Assembly (NCBI GenBank): GCA_003224075.1
Contig: QHYF01000170.1
Coordinates: forward strand, 1-6,636
DNA length: 6,636 bases
DNA from: Acidobacteriota bacterium
Lineage (GTDB): Bacteria; Acidobacteriota; Terriglobia; Acidiferrales; UBA7541
Reading direction: 5' to 3'
In this document: positions 1 to 6,592 of the stretch, piece after piece
How the letters are laid out: the number at the start of each line of letters is the position of its first letter
Numbering within the stretch: position 1 is the first letter of the stretch
Translations under genes and position numbers: made by a program
Notes under the pieces: generated by a model
The model's database searches: none
Told to the model about the DNA's origin: nothing
Seen by the model: the letters and a program-made list of their open reading frames with translations, nothing else

Positions 1-1
1 T

Positions 2-334
2 TCCCTGGGCGCGCTCTACCGGCTCCTGGCTGGGAACCGCATTTCCCCTCGGCGTGCCGCCGTTCTCGCCTATATCAACAGCTTGCTGCTGCGCACTCTC
101 CCCGCCATCGACGCCGACAACGAAGCGGGAATCACCGACCCCACCAAGCCTCCGGCCCAACCTCCCTCTCAACCTTTGACTGGCTCCGCCACGGACGAAG
201 AGGCCGGCCACGATTCAGACTCACAGGCGGACCCTGAACCCGGCTCGCACTCAGGCTCAGATTCCGTTCCCAATCTCGTCAACACTTGGGACCCCTCCAT
301 CCCGGAGCCCGACCCCAAGAAGAGACCGTCATGA
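2..334 (+). CDS. C-terminal part of an unidentified protein (5' end outside window)
   Basis: The frame is open from the left edge (first whole codon at base 2) to a TGA at 332-334, giving about 110 residues. The first ~38 residues form an amphipathic, Arg/Leu/Ala-rich helical stretch containing GNRISPRRAAVLAYINSLLL. After it comes a low-complexity tail rich in Pro, Ser, Asp and Glu, ending PEPDPKKRPS. A Met codon at 83 lies inside the helical part, so it is unlikely to be the true start. The helical segment followed by a disordered acidic tail resembles the C-terminus of a short Cys/His-containing hypothetical protein family that I recall as common in acidobacteria. That assignment is inference from memory, because the diagnostic N-terminus is not in the window. 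No function is proposed. Codon use looks typical of the neighbouring genes. Confidence 0.65.
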   Translation, partial: SLGALYRLLAGNRISPRRAAVLAYINSLLLRTLPAIDADNEAGITDPTKPPAQPPSQPLTGSATDEEAGHDSDSQADPEPGSHSGSDSVPNLVNTWDPSIPEPDPKKRPS

Positions 335-424
335 CCAACAGGCTCCGCGGTCTTTACAGGTGTTGGCTCTGTGCGGAATTGTTGCAATCGCATGTCTCTT
401 TGCGGCAAGCTACCGGGCGCTGTT

Positions 425-430
425 GAGGAG
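425..430 (+). promoter_or_regulatory. Ribosome binding site of the amidohydrolase gene (decides the start)
   Basis: GAGGAG lies six bases before the ATG at 437. A GTG further upstream at 371, in the same frame, has no such site. It would also place 22 polar, Cys-rich residues before the signal-peptide-like segment, so the ATG at 437 is preferred. Confidence 0.8.
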
Positions 431-436
431 CCCACC

Positions 437-1756
437 ATGCGTCATCCTTTTGCCTGTTTCACACTCGCCCTGACGGGTTGCTGTGTTGCTGCGCGGGGTC
501 AGTCCGCGCCGCCGGCGCCTGCGCCGCTCACGGTCATTCGTGCGGGAACGTTGATTGACGGCGTGAGTGAATCGCCGCGCAGAAACCAACTGATCTTTGT
601 GCGCGGCGAACGTATCGAGAAAGTGGCGGGCGCTGCGGAAGAGATTCCAGCCGGTGCGAAGGTGATTGATCTTTCGAGCGCTACGGTGCTGCCGGGGCTG
701 ATCGATTCGCATACGCACATCTTCTTGTGGGGAGAGGATCCTAAGAAGGGCGGCTACGACGCGAATATTTTGAAGGCCGGAATCGCGCTGCGCGCCGCGC
801 GGGCCACCGCCGCGGCCCGGCGCGCCCTGGAGCAGGGGTTTACCACGCTGCGGGACGTGGAGACCGAGGGCGCGGGATACGGCGACGTCGAAATCAAGCA
901 GGCGATCGAAGAGGGAACGATTCCGGGCCCGAGAATTTTTGGCGCGACGCGGGCGATTTCAACGACCGGCGGGTACAACCTGGAAGGCTATGCGCCGGAA
1001 CTGGAGATGCCCAAGGGCGCGCAGATTGTGGATGGTCCCGTCGAGGCGCGCAAGGCGGCGCGCCAGCAACTGGAGCACGGCGCGGACTGGATCAAGGTGT
1101 ACATGACGCACCGGTCTTGGGTGGACAAGCAGGGAAACCTGGTGTCGCAGCCGACGCTGACAGTGGAAGAGTTGAAGGCCATTGTGGACGAGACGCATGG
1201 CTGGCAGAAAAAAGTCGCGTGCCACGCCTACAACGGGATTGGAATGCAGCGCGCGCTCGATGGCGGATGCGATTCCATCGAGCACGGGCTGGAAATGACG
1301 GACGCGCAGATCGCGCAGATGGCGCGGCAGGGAACGTGGTATTGCCCGACGCTCGCGCCGTACTATGGTGATTGGGCGTCTGCGGACACGCCCGCCGGAA
1401 AGCGCGATCGCGCGCGGGCGGCAGTGCACGAAATCACGTTCAAGAAAGCTCTGAAGGCGCATTTGAAGATTGTTTACGGCACGGACATGGGAGGAATTCC
1501 GTGGAGCGAACCGATCGCGCAGGAGTTCGCGCGGATGGTGGGTCTGGGGATGGCGCCGATGGACGCGATTCAATCGGCGACCTCGCGCGCGGCGGAGATG
1601 CTGGACATGAAGGGAGAGATCGGGGTGATCGCTGCCGGCGCGTACGCGGAAGTCATCGCGGTGTCGGGAGATCCGCTGAAGGATGTGGGCGAACTCGAGC
1701 ACGTGCGGTTTGTGATGCATGATGGCTCTGTCTTCAAGAATGAGATCGCGAAGTAG
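437..1756 (+). CDS. Exported metal-dependent amidohydrolase (imidazolonepropionase/prolidase-like)
   Basis: Complete protein of 439 residues, the usual length for the amidohydrolase superfamily. The metal ligands expected for the binuclear subtype with a carbamylated lysine are all visible. His92 and His94 lie in GLIDSHTHIF, Lys220 in GADWIKVY, His263 in VACHAYNG, His283 in SIEHG, and Asp350 in YGTDMG. The N-terminal beta-sandwich strand (VIRAGTLIDG, ~34-42) and the closing C-terminal strands (GAYAEVIAVSGDPLKDV, then VMHDGSVF) are also typical. A short hydrophobic leader at residues ~4-19 suggests export. It contains LTGC (12-15), which could be a lipobox, but cleavage by signal peptidase I after ARG (19-21) is equally possible. 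The substrate cannot be read from sequence. Relatives act on dipeptides, imidazolonepropionate or other cyclic amides, and many are uncharacterised. No partner gene nearby points to a pathway. The fold and metal site are clear; the exact reaction is unknown. Confidence 0.93.
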   Translation: MRHPFACFTLALTGCCVAARGQSAPPAPAPLTVIRAGTLIDGVSESPRRNQLIFVRGERIEKVAGAAEEIPAGAKVIDLSSATVLPGLIDSHTHIFLWGEDPKKGGYDANILKAGIALRAARATAAARRALEQGFTTLRDVETEGAGYGDVEIKQAIEEGTIPGPRIFGATRAISTTGGYNLEGYAPELEMPKGAQIVDGPVEARKAARQQLEHGADWIKVYMTHRSWVDKQGNLVSQPTLTVEELKAIVDETHGWQKKVACHAYNGIGMQRALDGGCDSIEHGLEMTDAQIAQMARQGTWYCPTLAPYYGDWASADTPAGKRDRARAAVHEITFKKALKAHLKIVYGTDMGGIPWSEPIAQEFARMVGLGMAPMDAIQSATSRAAEMLDMKGEIGVIAAGAYAEVIAVSGDPLKDVGELEHVRFVMHDGSVFKNEIAK

Positions 1757-1790
1757 GAAGGCCCAGAAGGCCCGGAAAGAAGAAACAGTT

Positions 1791-1799
1791 TGTTAGAAT
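1791..1799 (+). promoter_or_regulatory. Possible extended -10 promoter for the DUF6526-like gene
   Basis: TG-T-TAGAAT matches an extended -10 element (TGnTATAAT with one mismatch). It is 25 bases before the ATG at 1825, which would give a leader of about 18 nt. No recognisable -35 element lies 16-18 bases upstream, where the sequence is a GC-rich 9-bp tandem duplication (1757-1774). The gene could equally be read through from the amidohydrolase gene 68 bases upstream. Confidence 0.35.
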
Positions 1800-1824
1800 C
1801 AAGCGCCGCACCGGAGGAGAAGCA

Positions 1825-2259
1825 ATGGCCGAGCAGAATTATGCGAATCACGGAAGGAATGTTCCATTGTTCCATTTTTTCGCGTTGCCGATGCTGATCA
1901 TTAATTTTGGGTGGTCGATATACCGCTGGAAGGTTGCGGGGTTTTCGATGGACGGTCTCGAATCAGTCTTGATGGCTGCCGCATTGTTCTTTGGAGTGGT
2001 CTACGGACGTCTCTTTGCCCTGCGCGTGCAGGATCGCCTGATCCGTCTCGAAGAGCAGTTGCGATATGAGCGGGTGCTGCCCGAAGAATTGTGCTGGCGC
2101 AGCGACGAACTAAGTGTGAACCAGTTCGTTTCGCTGCGGTTCGCGACTGATGAGGAACTGCCCGCCCTGATGCGTAAGGTGCTTGACGAAAAACTGACGG
2201 AGCGCAAGGCGATCAAGCAGCTCATCAAGAAATGGAAGCCGGACTATTTGCGCGCGTAG
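1825..2259 (+). CDS. Small two-helix membrane protein, DUF6526-like
   Basis: Complete protein of 144 residues, with a strong GGAGGAG Shine-Dalgarno (1813-1819) five bases before the ATG. Two hydrophobic segments (about 14-33 and 46-66) are joined by a short basic/polar loop containing YRWK, so it should sit in the cytoplasmic membrane as a hairpin. After the second helix comes a charged, probably coiled or helical part (RVQDRLIRLEEQLRYERVL, 67-85). A conserved-looking C-terminal block at about 96-144 contains LRFATDEELPALMRKVL and ends KKWKPDYLRA. This combination matches my recollection of the DUF6526 family, which has no known function. The family name is from memory. The membrane topology and the soluble C-terminal helical domain are visible directly. 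It follows the amidohydrolase gene by 68 bases on the same strand, which is weak evidence for a shared function. Confidence 0.88.
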   Translation: MAEQNYANHGRNVPLFHFFALPMLIINFGWSIYRWKVAGFSMDGLESVLMAAALFFGVVYGRLFALRVQDRLIRLEEQLRYERVLPEELCWRSDELSVNQFVSLRFATDEELPALMRKVLDEKLTERKAIKQLIKKWKPDYLRA

Positions 2260-2297
2260 TTCCGCGGAAATATAGAGCGGAGGGCGCGGAGACGAGC

Positions 2298-4775
2298 TCA
2301 ATTCGCCGTGAATGAAGCATCCAGCGAAACGCTTTCGCCGTCGGGATTTCTGATGGTGATCTGCTGAGAGCCCGGAGTAAGGCTGGGAACTACTACGGAA
2401 AGTGTGCTGGCGTCCTTGAAAGTCACGCTCGCGGTCTTACCGTTGATGGCGACTGTAGCGCCGCTCTGGAAGCCGCTGCCTCGGATGGTGAGAATTGCAC
2501 CGCCGGCCGCGGCAACCGTAGCGGGTGAAACAGTGCCGATTCCCAGAGGAACAACGGCGAGTTGAACGACAGTCAACGCGGCGTTTTGTGGTGTGCCATC
2601 GGAAGAAGTGATGGCGAAGAGTCGCAGGCCATTTTCGTCAGTGGCGAGGAAGCTGCCATGAAGGCCGTCGACGTCCGTCATGAACTGCTGAGGGAGAAAA
2701 ATACGCAGGCGAAGCGCGCCGGAATGCGCGTCGAAAGTATCGACGCCGCCTCGCACCCCCGGACTCCCAGGAGCGCCCGTAAGGAAGGGTTGGTAGATCA
2801 ATGCGCCGGAGGGATGCGCAGTGACGCCTGGCACGGACACCCGCCCGGGAATTTGGGCGATCTCGGCGGAGGCGGGAATGGAAGTGAGTGACAGATCGGC
2901 GGCGCGGACTTCGGTTGTGCCGTTTGCCTGAAGGACAAACAAACTGCCGTCCGCGGCAGCTCCCAAATCATTACTCGAAGCGTTCGCAGCGGAAGTGACG
3001 AACTGATTCGGCATGTTTGCGCTCCACACGGCGACGGGGCCCCCTGGCGCGGAACCAAACGCAAGAAAAACATGATCGCCCGTGGCGTTTCCTTGAAGGA
3101 GCGGAGCGCCAGTGAGGCTGGTAACTGGCGGCTGAGGAGCAGGCTGGAACGTCGGGGGGCTCCCCATCAGATTCAATTGACCTAGGCAAGTGGAGCACGC
3201 GCCGGAAGATCCGCTTTCGCCGCTGAGACCGACGAAGACCGTTTGCGTGCTGGTGGCGGCGACCCGCGCCGGGCCGGAATTCGTGAAGCCAGCGACACCG
3301 CCGACGGGAACTATAGTGCCGGTCCCCTGGACCGGATCGAGGAGATAAACATTTTGTGCGCCGAAATCAGTGACGATGAGCTGCGAGCCGTCGGGCGTCA
3401 AGGCCAGACCGCGCAAAGCGGCATTCGGAGGCGGACCGCCGGGAGGCTGAATGGGGGCGAGAAATAGATTCTGTTGCAAATCGAAAACATCGACGTGGTC
3501 GATGTTCGATAAATAGATGCGCTGGCGTTTCTGATCGTAGAGCAGGAACTTGTAGAAACCAGGCTTCGAATAGGATTGAACATTCTGCAAGTACTGGAAT
3601 GACTTGGCGGAAACTGTCGAGCCCGCGGGGGCTGAGATGGCAACGTCTGCTTTCCCCAAGGTGCCGGGTGGCGTTTGCAAAGTAATGCGCTCGAGCGGAA
3701 ACGGGAAACTGGCGTCAAGACCGAGAGACGAGGTGATGCTGGTGACAGCCTCCACATTTTGCACCGTCGCGCTTGCGCCGCCGATCTTTACGGTAAGCTT
3801 TGCTGGATCGCTGCCGAAACCGTAGCCGAAGATTTGCACTTGAGCGCCGCCCGTAATCGCGGCGGTGTTTGGGAGAACCTGCAGAACTTGCGGGCCGTAG
3901 CTAAAGGCATTAGCAGCGATCGCAATCCAGCCGTTTTGGAAAAAAGACGTGACGTTGACGGGGCCGTTCACGGTGCTGGGCGGAGAGTTAGCCTGGATTT
4001 GAGTGGAGCCGGAAAGAGTGAGGTTCGCTGCGGCTTGAGTGCCGAAGTTCAATTGCATGGGAGATGTGAAGCTCTGGCCGGAAAGGACGACGGCAGTTCC
4101 GCCAACGATTGGGCCCTCCGATGGTTGCAGGCTTGGCGCTGGGGCCATGACCGGAACCGTCAAGGAAAGTGTTCCGGGTGCGGAAGCGTCGACAAAGCTG
4201 ACGCCGCGATTGGCAAGGCCGAAGAGAAGCTGAGTTTCGTCACTTTCCTCGATTTCCGAGGAGATCCCCTGGATTGCGGCGTCAGGGACACGGCCGATGA
4301 GCTGCACGCTTTGGCCGTCGAGAAGCGTAACGAAAGAGGTTCCGAGAGAGGACTCGCTGAGATACAAGCGCTTACCATCGCGTGAGAACGCGACGCCATG
4401 AACCGTCGCGGGGACATAAACGCCGGCCTGTTTGAGGGAAGCATCCAAAAGCAAAAGTTGCGTAGTCCCGCTTGCGCTGAAAACCGCGGCAAATCGAGTT
4501 CCGTCGGGGTTCGCGGCCACCCTGGAAATCAAACCGCTGCCGAGTGTGACGGGGCCTGCGACGACGTTGCCTCCGGAATCAAAAATCGCTAATTCTCCGC
4601 TGGAGTCGTTTGATGCTGCGAGAACTTTCGAATGATCGCCAGTGCGTGCCAGAACGCCGACGCCCTGTTGGAAAAGCGCTGGCGCAGCCGGAGTCAAGTC
4701 GCTCAGCAAATTCGAAGCGGGATCCCAGAGTGCCAGCAGCGCTTCCGAAGAAACGGGCTGGCGCAGGCGGACCAT
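2298..4775 (-). CDS. Long C-terminal piece: propeller repeats plus three IPT/TIG domains
   Basis: Open frame of 825 residues from an internal ATG at 4775. No Shine-Dalgarno precedes that ATG, and the frame stays open and homologous-looking upstream (about 30 more residues reading NRYAPSGLSPVPGTIFDRP and onward). The ATG is therefore probably not a natural start. Residues 1-205 are WD/YVTN-like propeller blades (VLARTGDHSK, VAFSRDGKRLYLS). IPT/TIG-like Ig folds follow at about 212-294 (PSEGPIVGGT...) and 297-396 (ITGGAQVQIFGYGFG). A second set of propeller blades spans about 405-735 (LALTPDGSQLIVTDFGAQNV). A third TIG domain closes the protein at about 741-825 (VSPATVAAAGGAILTIRGSG). A CSTC motif at 527-530 could form a disulfide. 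There are no catalytic signatures, which suggests a binding or structural surface protein. Confidence 0.82.
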   Translation of the reverse strand: MVRLRQPVSSEALLALWDPASNLLSDLTPAAPALFQQGVGVLARTGDHSKVLAASNDSSGELAIFDSGGNVVAGPVTLGSGLISRVAANPDGTRFAAVFSASGTTQLLLLDASLKQAGVYVPATVHGVAFSRDGKRLYLSESSLGTSFVTLLDGQSVQLIGRVPDAAIQGISSEIEESDETQLLFGLANRGVSFVDASAPGTLSLTVPVMAPAPSLQPSEGPIVGGTAVVLSGQSFTSPMQLNFGTQAAANLTLSGSTQIQANSPPSTVNGPVNVTSFFQNGWIAIAANAFSYGPQVLQVLPNTAAITGGAQVQIFGYGFGSDPAKLTVKIGGASATVQNVEAVTSITSSLGLDASFPFPLERITLQTPPGTLGKADVAISAPAGSTVSAKSFQYLQNVQSYSKPGFYKFLLYDQKRQRIYLSNIDHVDVFDLQQNLFLAPIQPPGGPPPNAALRGLALTPDGSQLIVTDFGAQNVYLLDPVQGTGTIVPVGGVAGFTNSGPARVAATSTQTVFVGLSGESGSSGACSTCLGQLNLMGSPPTFQPAPQPPVTSLTGAPLLQGNATGDHVFLAFGSAPGGPVAVWSANMPNQFVTSAANASSNDLGAAADGSLFVLQANGTTEVRAADLSLTSIPASAEIAQIPGRVSVPGVTAHPSGALIYQPFLTGAPGSPGVRGGVDTFDAHSGALRLRIFLPQQFMTDVDGLHGSFLATDENGLRLFAITSSDGTPQNAALTVVQLAVVPLGIGTVSPATVAAAGGAILTIRGSGFQSGATVAINGKTASVTFKDASTLSVVVPSLTPGSQQITIRNPDGESVSLDASFTAN

Positions 4776-4840
4776 AGATTTGCCATTCGAAAGGGCAAGG
4801 ACCTCAACGGGACGGTCGAAGATCGTGCCAGGAACGGGGC

Positions 4841-5191
4841 TTAGACCTGAGGGCGCGTACCGGTTTTGATCCGCAACGAAGCCGCATCGAGCGCAACAAT
4901 CTGTTCGAGGGCGGTGCCAATCCAGACGGTCGCGCCGTCGGCGGAGAGGTCGGCGCTCGTTGCACCAGGCACGGAGATCTGTCCAACGCGGGTCTGGTCT
5001 GAGGTGGAGAAAACTTCGACGCGATTCATGGCGCGGTTCGCGATAAACACATGCTTGTTTGCGGGATCAAAAGCGATGTGGCGATGGTGCGGCTCGCCAA
5101 AAGGATCGTCAGCCGCGGAGGTTGAATCCGTCCTCACATAGGCAGTGCGAGGAAGTGCAGGGCTGATGGCGTTTTGAATCGTCAGAGCCAA
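4841..5191 (-). CDS. Middle piece of the broken lipoprotein gene
   Basis: The frame is open from about 5434 to a TAA at 4841-4843. The marked start at 5191 is only a TTG inside a continuous domain (LALTIQN). Codons upstream of it read as the rest of an Ig-like domain, including VSINAVNGFANAVQVTL and LPAGVSSNPASPFTVAAG. Below 5191 the sequence turns into the first propeller blades, with HIAFDPANKHVFIANRAMNR and ATSADLSADGATVWIGT. Homology-like sequence stops at SLRIKT; the last few residues before the stop are out-of-frame noise. It is a fragment, not an independent gene. Confidence 0.6.
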   Translation of the reverse strand: MALTIQNAISPALPRTAYVRTDSTSAADDPFGEPHHRHIAFDPANKHVFIANRAMNRVEVFSTSDQTRVGQISVPGATSADLSADGATVWIGTALEQIVALDAASLRIKTGTRPQV

Positions 5192-5351
5192 GCTCGCGGA
5201 ATGAGATAAAGCGCCGCTCGTCCCCTGTGCGGATACCGTGAACGTTCCCGTGGAAGCATTTGCTGCGGCGCTGAAAACGACCGCAGTGCTCGCGCCGGCA
5301 GCAACCGTGAAGGGACTTGCAGGGTTTGAGCTGACGCCGGCGGGAAGCGCG

Positions 5352-5558
5352 TTAAGCGTGACCTGGACGGCATTCGCAAAGCCATTGACTGCATTTATGG
5401 AGACACGGGACGGAAATCGAATTTGAGGACAGGCTCAGAGAAAAATCGGGAACAGGCGGAGGAGGCTGAGTAACTGAAGACGAGCCGCCGCAACTCGCGC
5501 AAGCCGACGCGAGAAGGACGAGAACCTCCACCGGGACGCTGCGACGCGACCGTCCCAT
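5352..5558 (-). CDS. N-terminal piece of the broken lipoprotein gene (signal and linker)
   Basis: From ATG 5558 this frame encodes a basic n-region (RSRR), a hydrophobic core VPVEVLVLLASA and a Cys pair (Cys20, Cys23) followed by GGSSS and a PPPPVP linker. This is the usual form of an exported lipoprotein. The -3 positions (Ala or Cys) make neither Cys a perfect lipobox. The Ig-like domain begins at DFSLSLS (38-44). Authentic sequence ends near SVP (49-51), and the codons down to the stop at 5352-5354 (reading CLHKC and onward) are out of frame. A TTG at 5609 in the same frame would add 17 residues, but it puts polar sequence ahead of the signal and is less likely. Confidence 0.55.
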   Translation of the reverse strand: MGRSRRSVPVEVLVLLASACASCGGSSSVTQPPPPVPDFSLSLSSNSISVPCLHKCSQWLCECRPGHA

Positions 5559-5658
5559 CAGACAACCCCACGAACGTTCCACGCCCCCGACCGGTGATCC
5601 GAACTGCAACCAACCGAGACCGGCGGGCGCGCTTATCCTGAGAGGGAAAGCTCGCTGA

Positions 5659-5686
5659 ACAATACAACAGCGGTTGTAGTTGTCAA
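5659..5686 (-). promoter_or_regulatory. Sigma70-type promoter of the lipoprotein gene
   Basis: On the minus strand, TTGACA (5686-5681, perfect -35) is followed by a 16-base spacer and TATTGT (5664-5659, four of six -10 bases), with a TG one base off the extended -10 position. The expected transcription start is near 5652, giving a leader of about 94 nt to the ATG at 5558. The surrounding region is locally AT-rich, unlike its neighbours. Confidence 0.65.
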
Positions 5687-5727
5687 GTTAAGAAATAACA
5701 GTTGAGGGATAAAACCAGCGAGGAAAC

Positions 5728-5756
5728 AAAAAGCGTCCCGACCAGGTCGAGACGCT
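5728..5756 (-). terminator. Intrinsic terminator of the bactofilin gene
   Basis: On the minus strand, AGCGTCTCGACC, a T, and GGTCGGGACGCT form a near-perfect 12-bp inverted repeat with one G-U wobble; in practice this is a ~10-bp stem with a 5-nt loop. TTTTTG follows directly. It begins 30 bases after the bactofilin stop, separating that transcript from the promoter of the lipoprotein gene. Confidence 0.85.
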
Positions 5757-5786
5757 CTTGAGAAAAACGCTGAAACTCGTTGAAGG

Positions 5787-6341
5787 TTAGATTGTCTTCG
5801 AGGCTGCTGCTCCCGCAGGAGCAGAAGAAGCCCGGGCGAACGCGCTCGTGCCGGATTCCTTTTCGGAGCCCTTGTCGATCTCGATGGAGCCTTTGAAGTA
5901 AGCGCCGTCTTCGATCATGATGCGGGCGGTGGTCAGGTCACCGTTGACCGAACCATCTTTCTTGATTTCGATTCTGTCTTTCGCGCGAAGATTGCCCTTC
6001 ACGTTGCCGAACACGACCACCTCGCGGGCGATAATATCGGCGGTAACTTTGGCGGTAGTCCCGACGATCAGCTTCCGCTCATCAAGCTGGATCAGTCCTT
6101 CGACTGAGCCGTCGATCAGCAGATCTTCGTTGCCGGAGATCTCCCCTTTCACATGCAGGCTGGCCCCGAGCCGCGCCGTGGCGCGGTCCGCGGTTGCACC
6201 CAATGGACGCATTGCATCTGTACTCATCGCGGTAGTTCCCTCCCAAGCCACCGGAGCGGGCTTCGGCGGCTGATTCGTTGGTAAATTTTTTCGTTCCGGT
6301 TGCGCTGTTTGCGGCGTATCCGGCTTCTTATTGCCCCACAT
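5787..6341 (-). CDS. Bactofilin (polymerising cytoskeletal protein)
   Basis: Complete protein of 184 residues. The central ~100 residues (about 57-157) form the bactofilin (DUF583) right-handed beta-helix. It is seen as short repeating strands with turn glycines: LHVKGEISGNEDLLIDGSVEG, LIVGTTAKVTADIIAREVVV, FGNVKGNLRA, RIEIKKDGSVNGDL and IMIEDGAYFKGSIEI. Flanking tails are low in complexity and likely disordered: an N-terminal Pro/Gln/Lys-rich arm (1-50) and a C-terminal Ser/Ala-rich tail. Bactofilins self-assemble into non-polar filaments without nucleotide and scaffold envelope, stalk, polarity or shape functions. No membrane helix is visible, so attachment would be through the N-terminal arm or partners. 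ATG 6341 is chosen because GGAGGT sits four bases upstream; a TTG at 6353 lies ahead of that site. No M23 peptidase, a frequent partner, is present in the window. Confidence 0.93.
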   Translation of the reverse strand: MWGNKKPDTPQTAQPERKNLPTNQPPKPAPVAWEGTTAMSTDAMRPLGATADRATARLGASLHVKGEISGNEDLLIDGSVEGLIQLDERKLIVGTTAKVTADIIAREVVVFGNVKGNLRAKDRIEIKKDGSVNGDLTTARIMIEDGAYFKGSIEIDKGSEKESGTSAFARASSAPAGAAASKTI

Positions 6342-6344
6342 CGG

Positions 6345-6350
6345 ACCTCC
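6345..6350 (-). promoter_or_regulatory. Ribosome binding site of the bactofilin gene (decides the start)
   Basis: GGAGGT on the minus strand ends four bases before ATG 6341. The TTG at 6353-6351 would place this site inside the coding sequence, so the ATG is the better start. Confidence 0.8.
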
Positions 6351-6481
6351 CAAAGGGACAGCAGCACCCCCGCAGATTTCCGGCCGGGGTACAGCAAACT
6401 GTATTCCTCGGTTGCGCGGGCCGCAAACAATGTGTGTGTGCGCCGTTCCAGACAGTAACCTAGACTTCGGGACAGGTCGTG

Positions 6482-6555
6482 CCCGGGCTGGGTACGTGAG
6501 CCGGGGGAATTCTGCTGGAATTCACGCGGAATGTAAAGACGAAGTGCAGCCCGGG
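6482..6555. repeat. Nested inverted repeats upstream of bactofilin; possible structured RNA
   Basis: CCCGGGCTG (6482-6490) and CAGCCCGGG (6547-6555) form a perfect 9-bp inverted repeat around 56 bases. Inside are GAATTC (6507-6512) and GAATTC (6518-6523), a 6-bp stem with loop TGCTG. CGTGA (6495-6499) and TCACG (6522-6526) form an overlapping alternative. The left arm can instead pair with AGCCGGG (6499-6505), leaving one bulged G. These are visible directly. Whether they fold as RNA, and from which strand, is unknown. In the bactofilin orientation they would lie in a long 5' leader. Confidence 0.45.
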
Positions 6556-6592
6556 TAGTGGGTCGGTCTCCGGTTAGCCCGTTACACGTCCG

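Larger units (their letters stand above)
2298..5558 (-). pseudogene. Frameshifted Ig-like/beta-propeller/IPT-TIG surface lipoprotein gene
   Basis: Three consecutive minus-strand reading frames read as one protein of about 1,086 residues once two frameshifts are bridged. The start is probably ATG at 5558, preceded by a weak GGGG-type ribosome site. It gives MGRSRRS, a hydrophobic core (8-19), Cys20 or Cys23 as possible lipidated residues in ASACASCGG, then a Pro-rich linker. Next come an Ig-like domain opening with DFSLSLSSNSIS, propeller-type repeats and three IPT/TIG-like domains. Near 5402-5411 the reading passes to the next frame (+1). Near 4857-4867 it passes back (-1). The second is explained by one missing base: restoring it joins ASLRIKT to YAPSGLSPVP as a continuous strand. 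Acidobacteria carry large exported proteins of this architecture, probably in adhesion or polymer binding at the surface, but the function is unproven. It may be a decaying gene, or an intact gene broken by assembly errors. Confidence 0.8.

Noticed and set aside
353..381. Possible promoter before the amidohydrolase gene (TTTACA as -35)
   Set aside because: The sequence 17 bases downstream (GAATTG) does not resemble a -10 element.
959..1720. 253-residue minus-strand open frame
   Set aside because: It is the antisense of the amidohydrolase gene. Its Arg/His-rich composition is typical of a GC-rich shadow frame, and it has no ribosome site or motif.
1757..1774. Tandem 9-bp duplication GAAGGCCCA/GAAGGCCCG after the amidohydrolase stop
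   Set aside because: Two imperfect copies in a GC-rich spacer are easily explained by slippage, and no function is suggested.
2260..2269. Perfect 10-bp palindrome TTCCGCGGAA between the convergent genes, considered as a terminator
   Set aside because: It has no loop and no T-run on either strand, so it cannot act as an intrinsic terminator. No other terminator was seen in this 38-base gap.
3675..4385. 236-residue plus-strand open frame
   Set aside because: It is antisense to the TIG/propeller coding sequence, and the product has no domain-like pattern. The minus-strand frame clearly carries the protein signal.
4855..4870. Programmed -1 frameshift signal
   Set aside because: The site reads ATC AAA ACC GGT. 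It lacks an X XXY YYZ heptamer, and no stop or obvious stimulatory stem follows immediately; a lost base is simpler.
5395..5667. 90-residue minus-strand frame across the lipoprotein promoter
   Set aside because: It covers the -10 box and overlaps the signal-peptide coding sequence in another frame. Its Arg/Ser-rich composition marks it as a shadow.
6224..6430. Minus-strand frame overlapping the bactofilin start, open to the window edge
   Set aside because: It overlaps about 118 bases of bactofilin coding sequence in another frame. Its Arg-rich composition is unconvincing, and it has only a TTG start.
6390..6432. Possible bactofilin promoter (TTGTTT ... GAATAC on the minus strand)
   Set aside because: It matches only three of six -35 bases, and the -10 or the spacing is poor, so it is not supportable.
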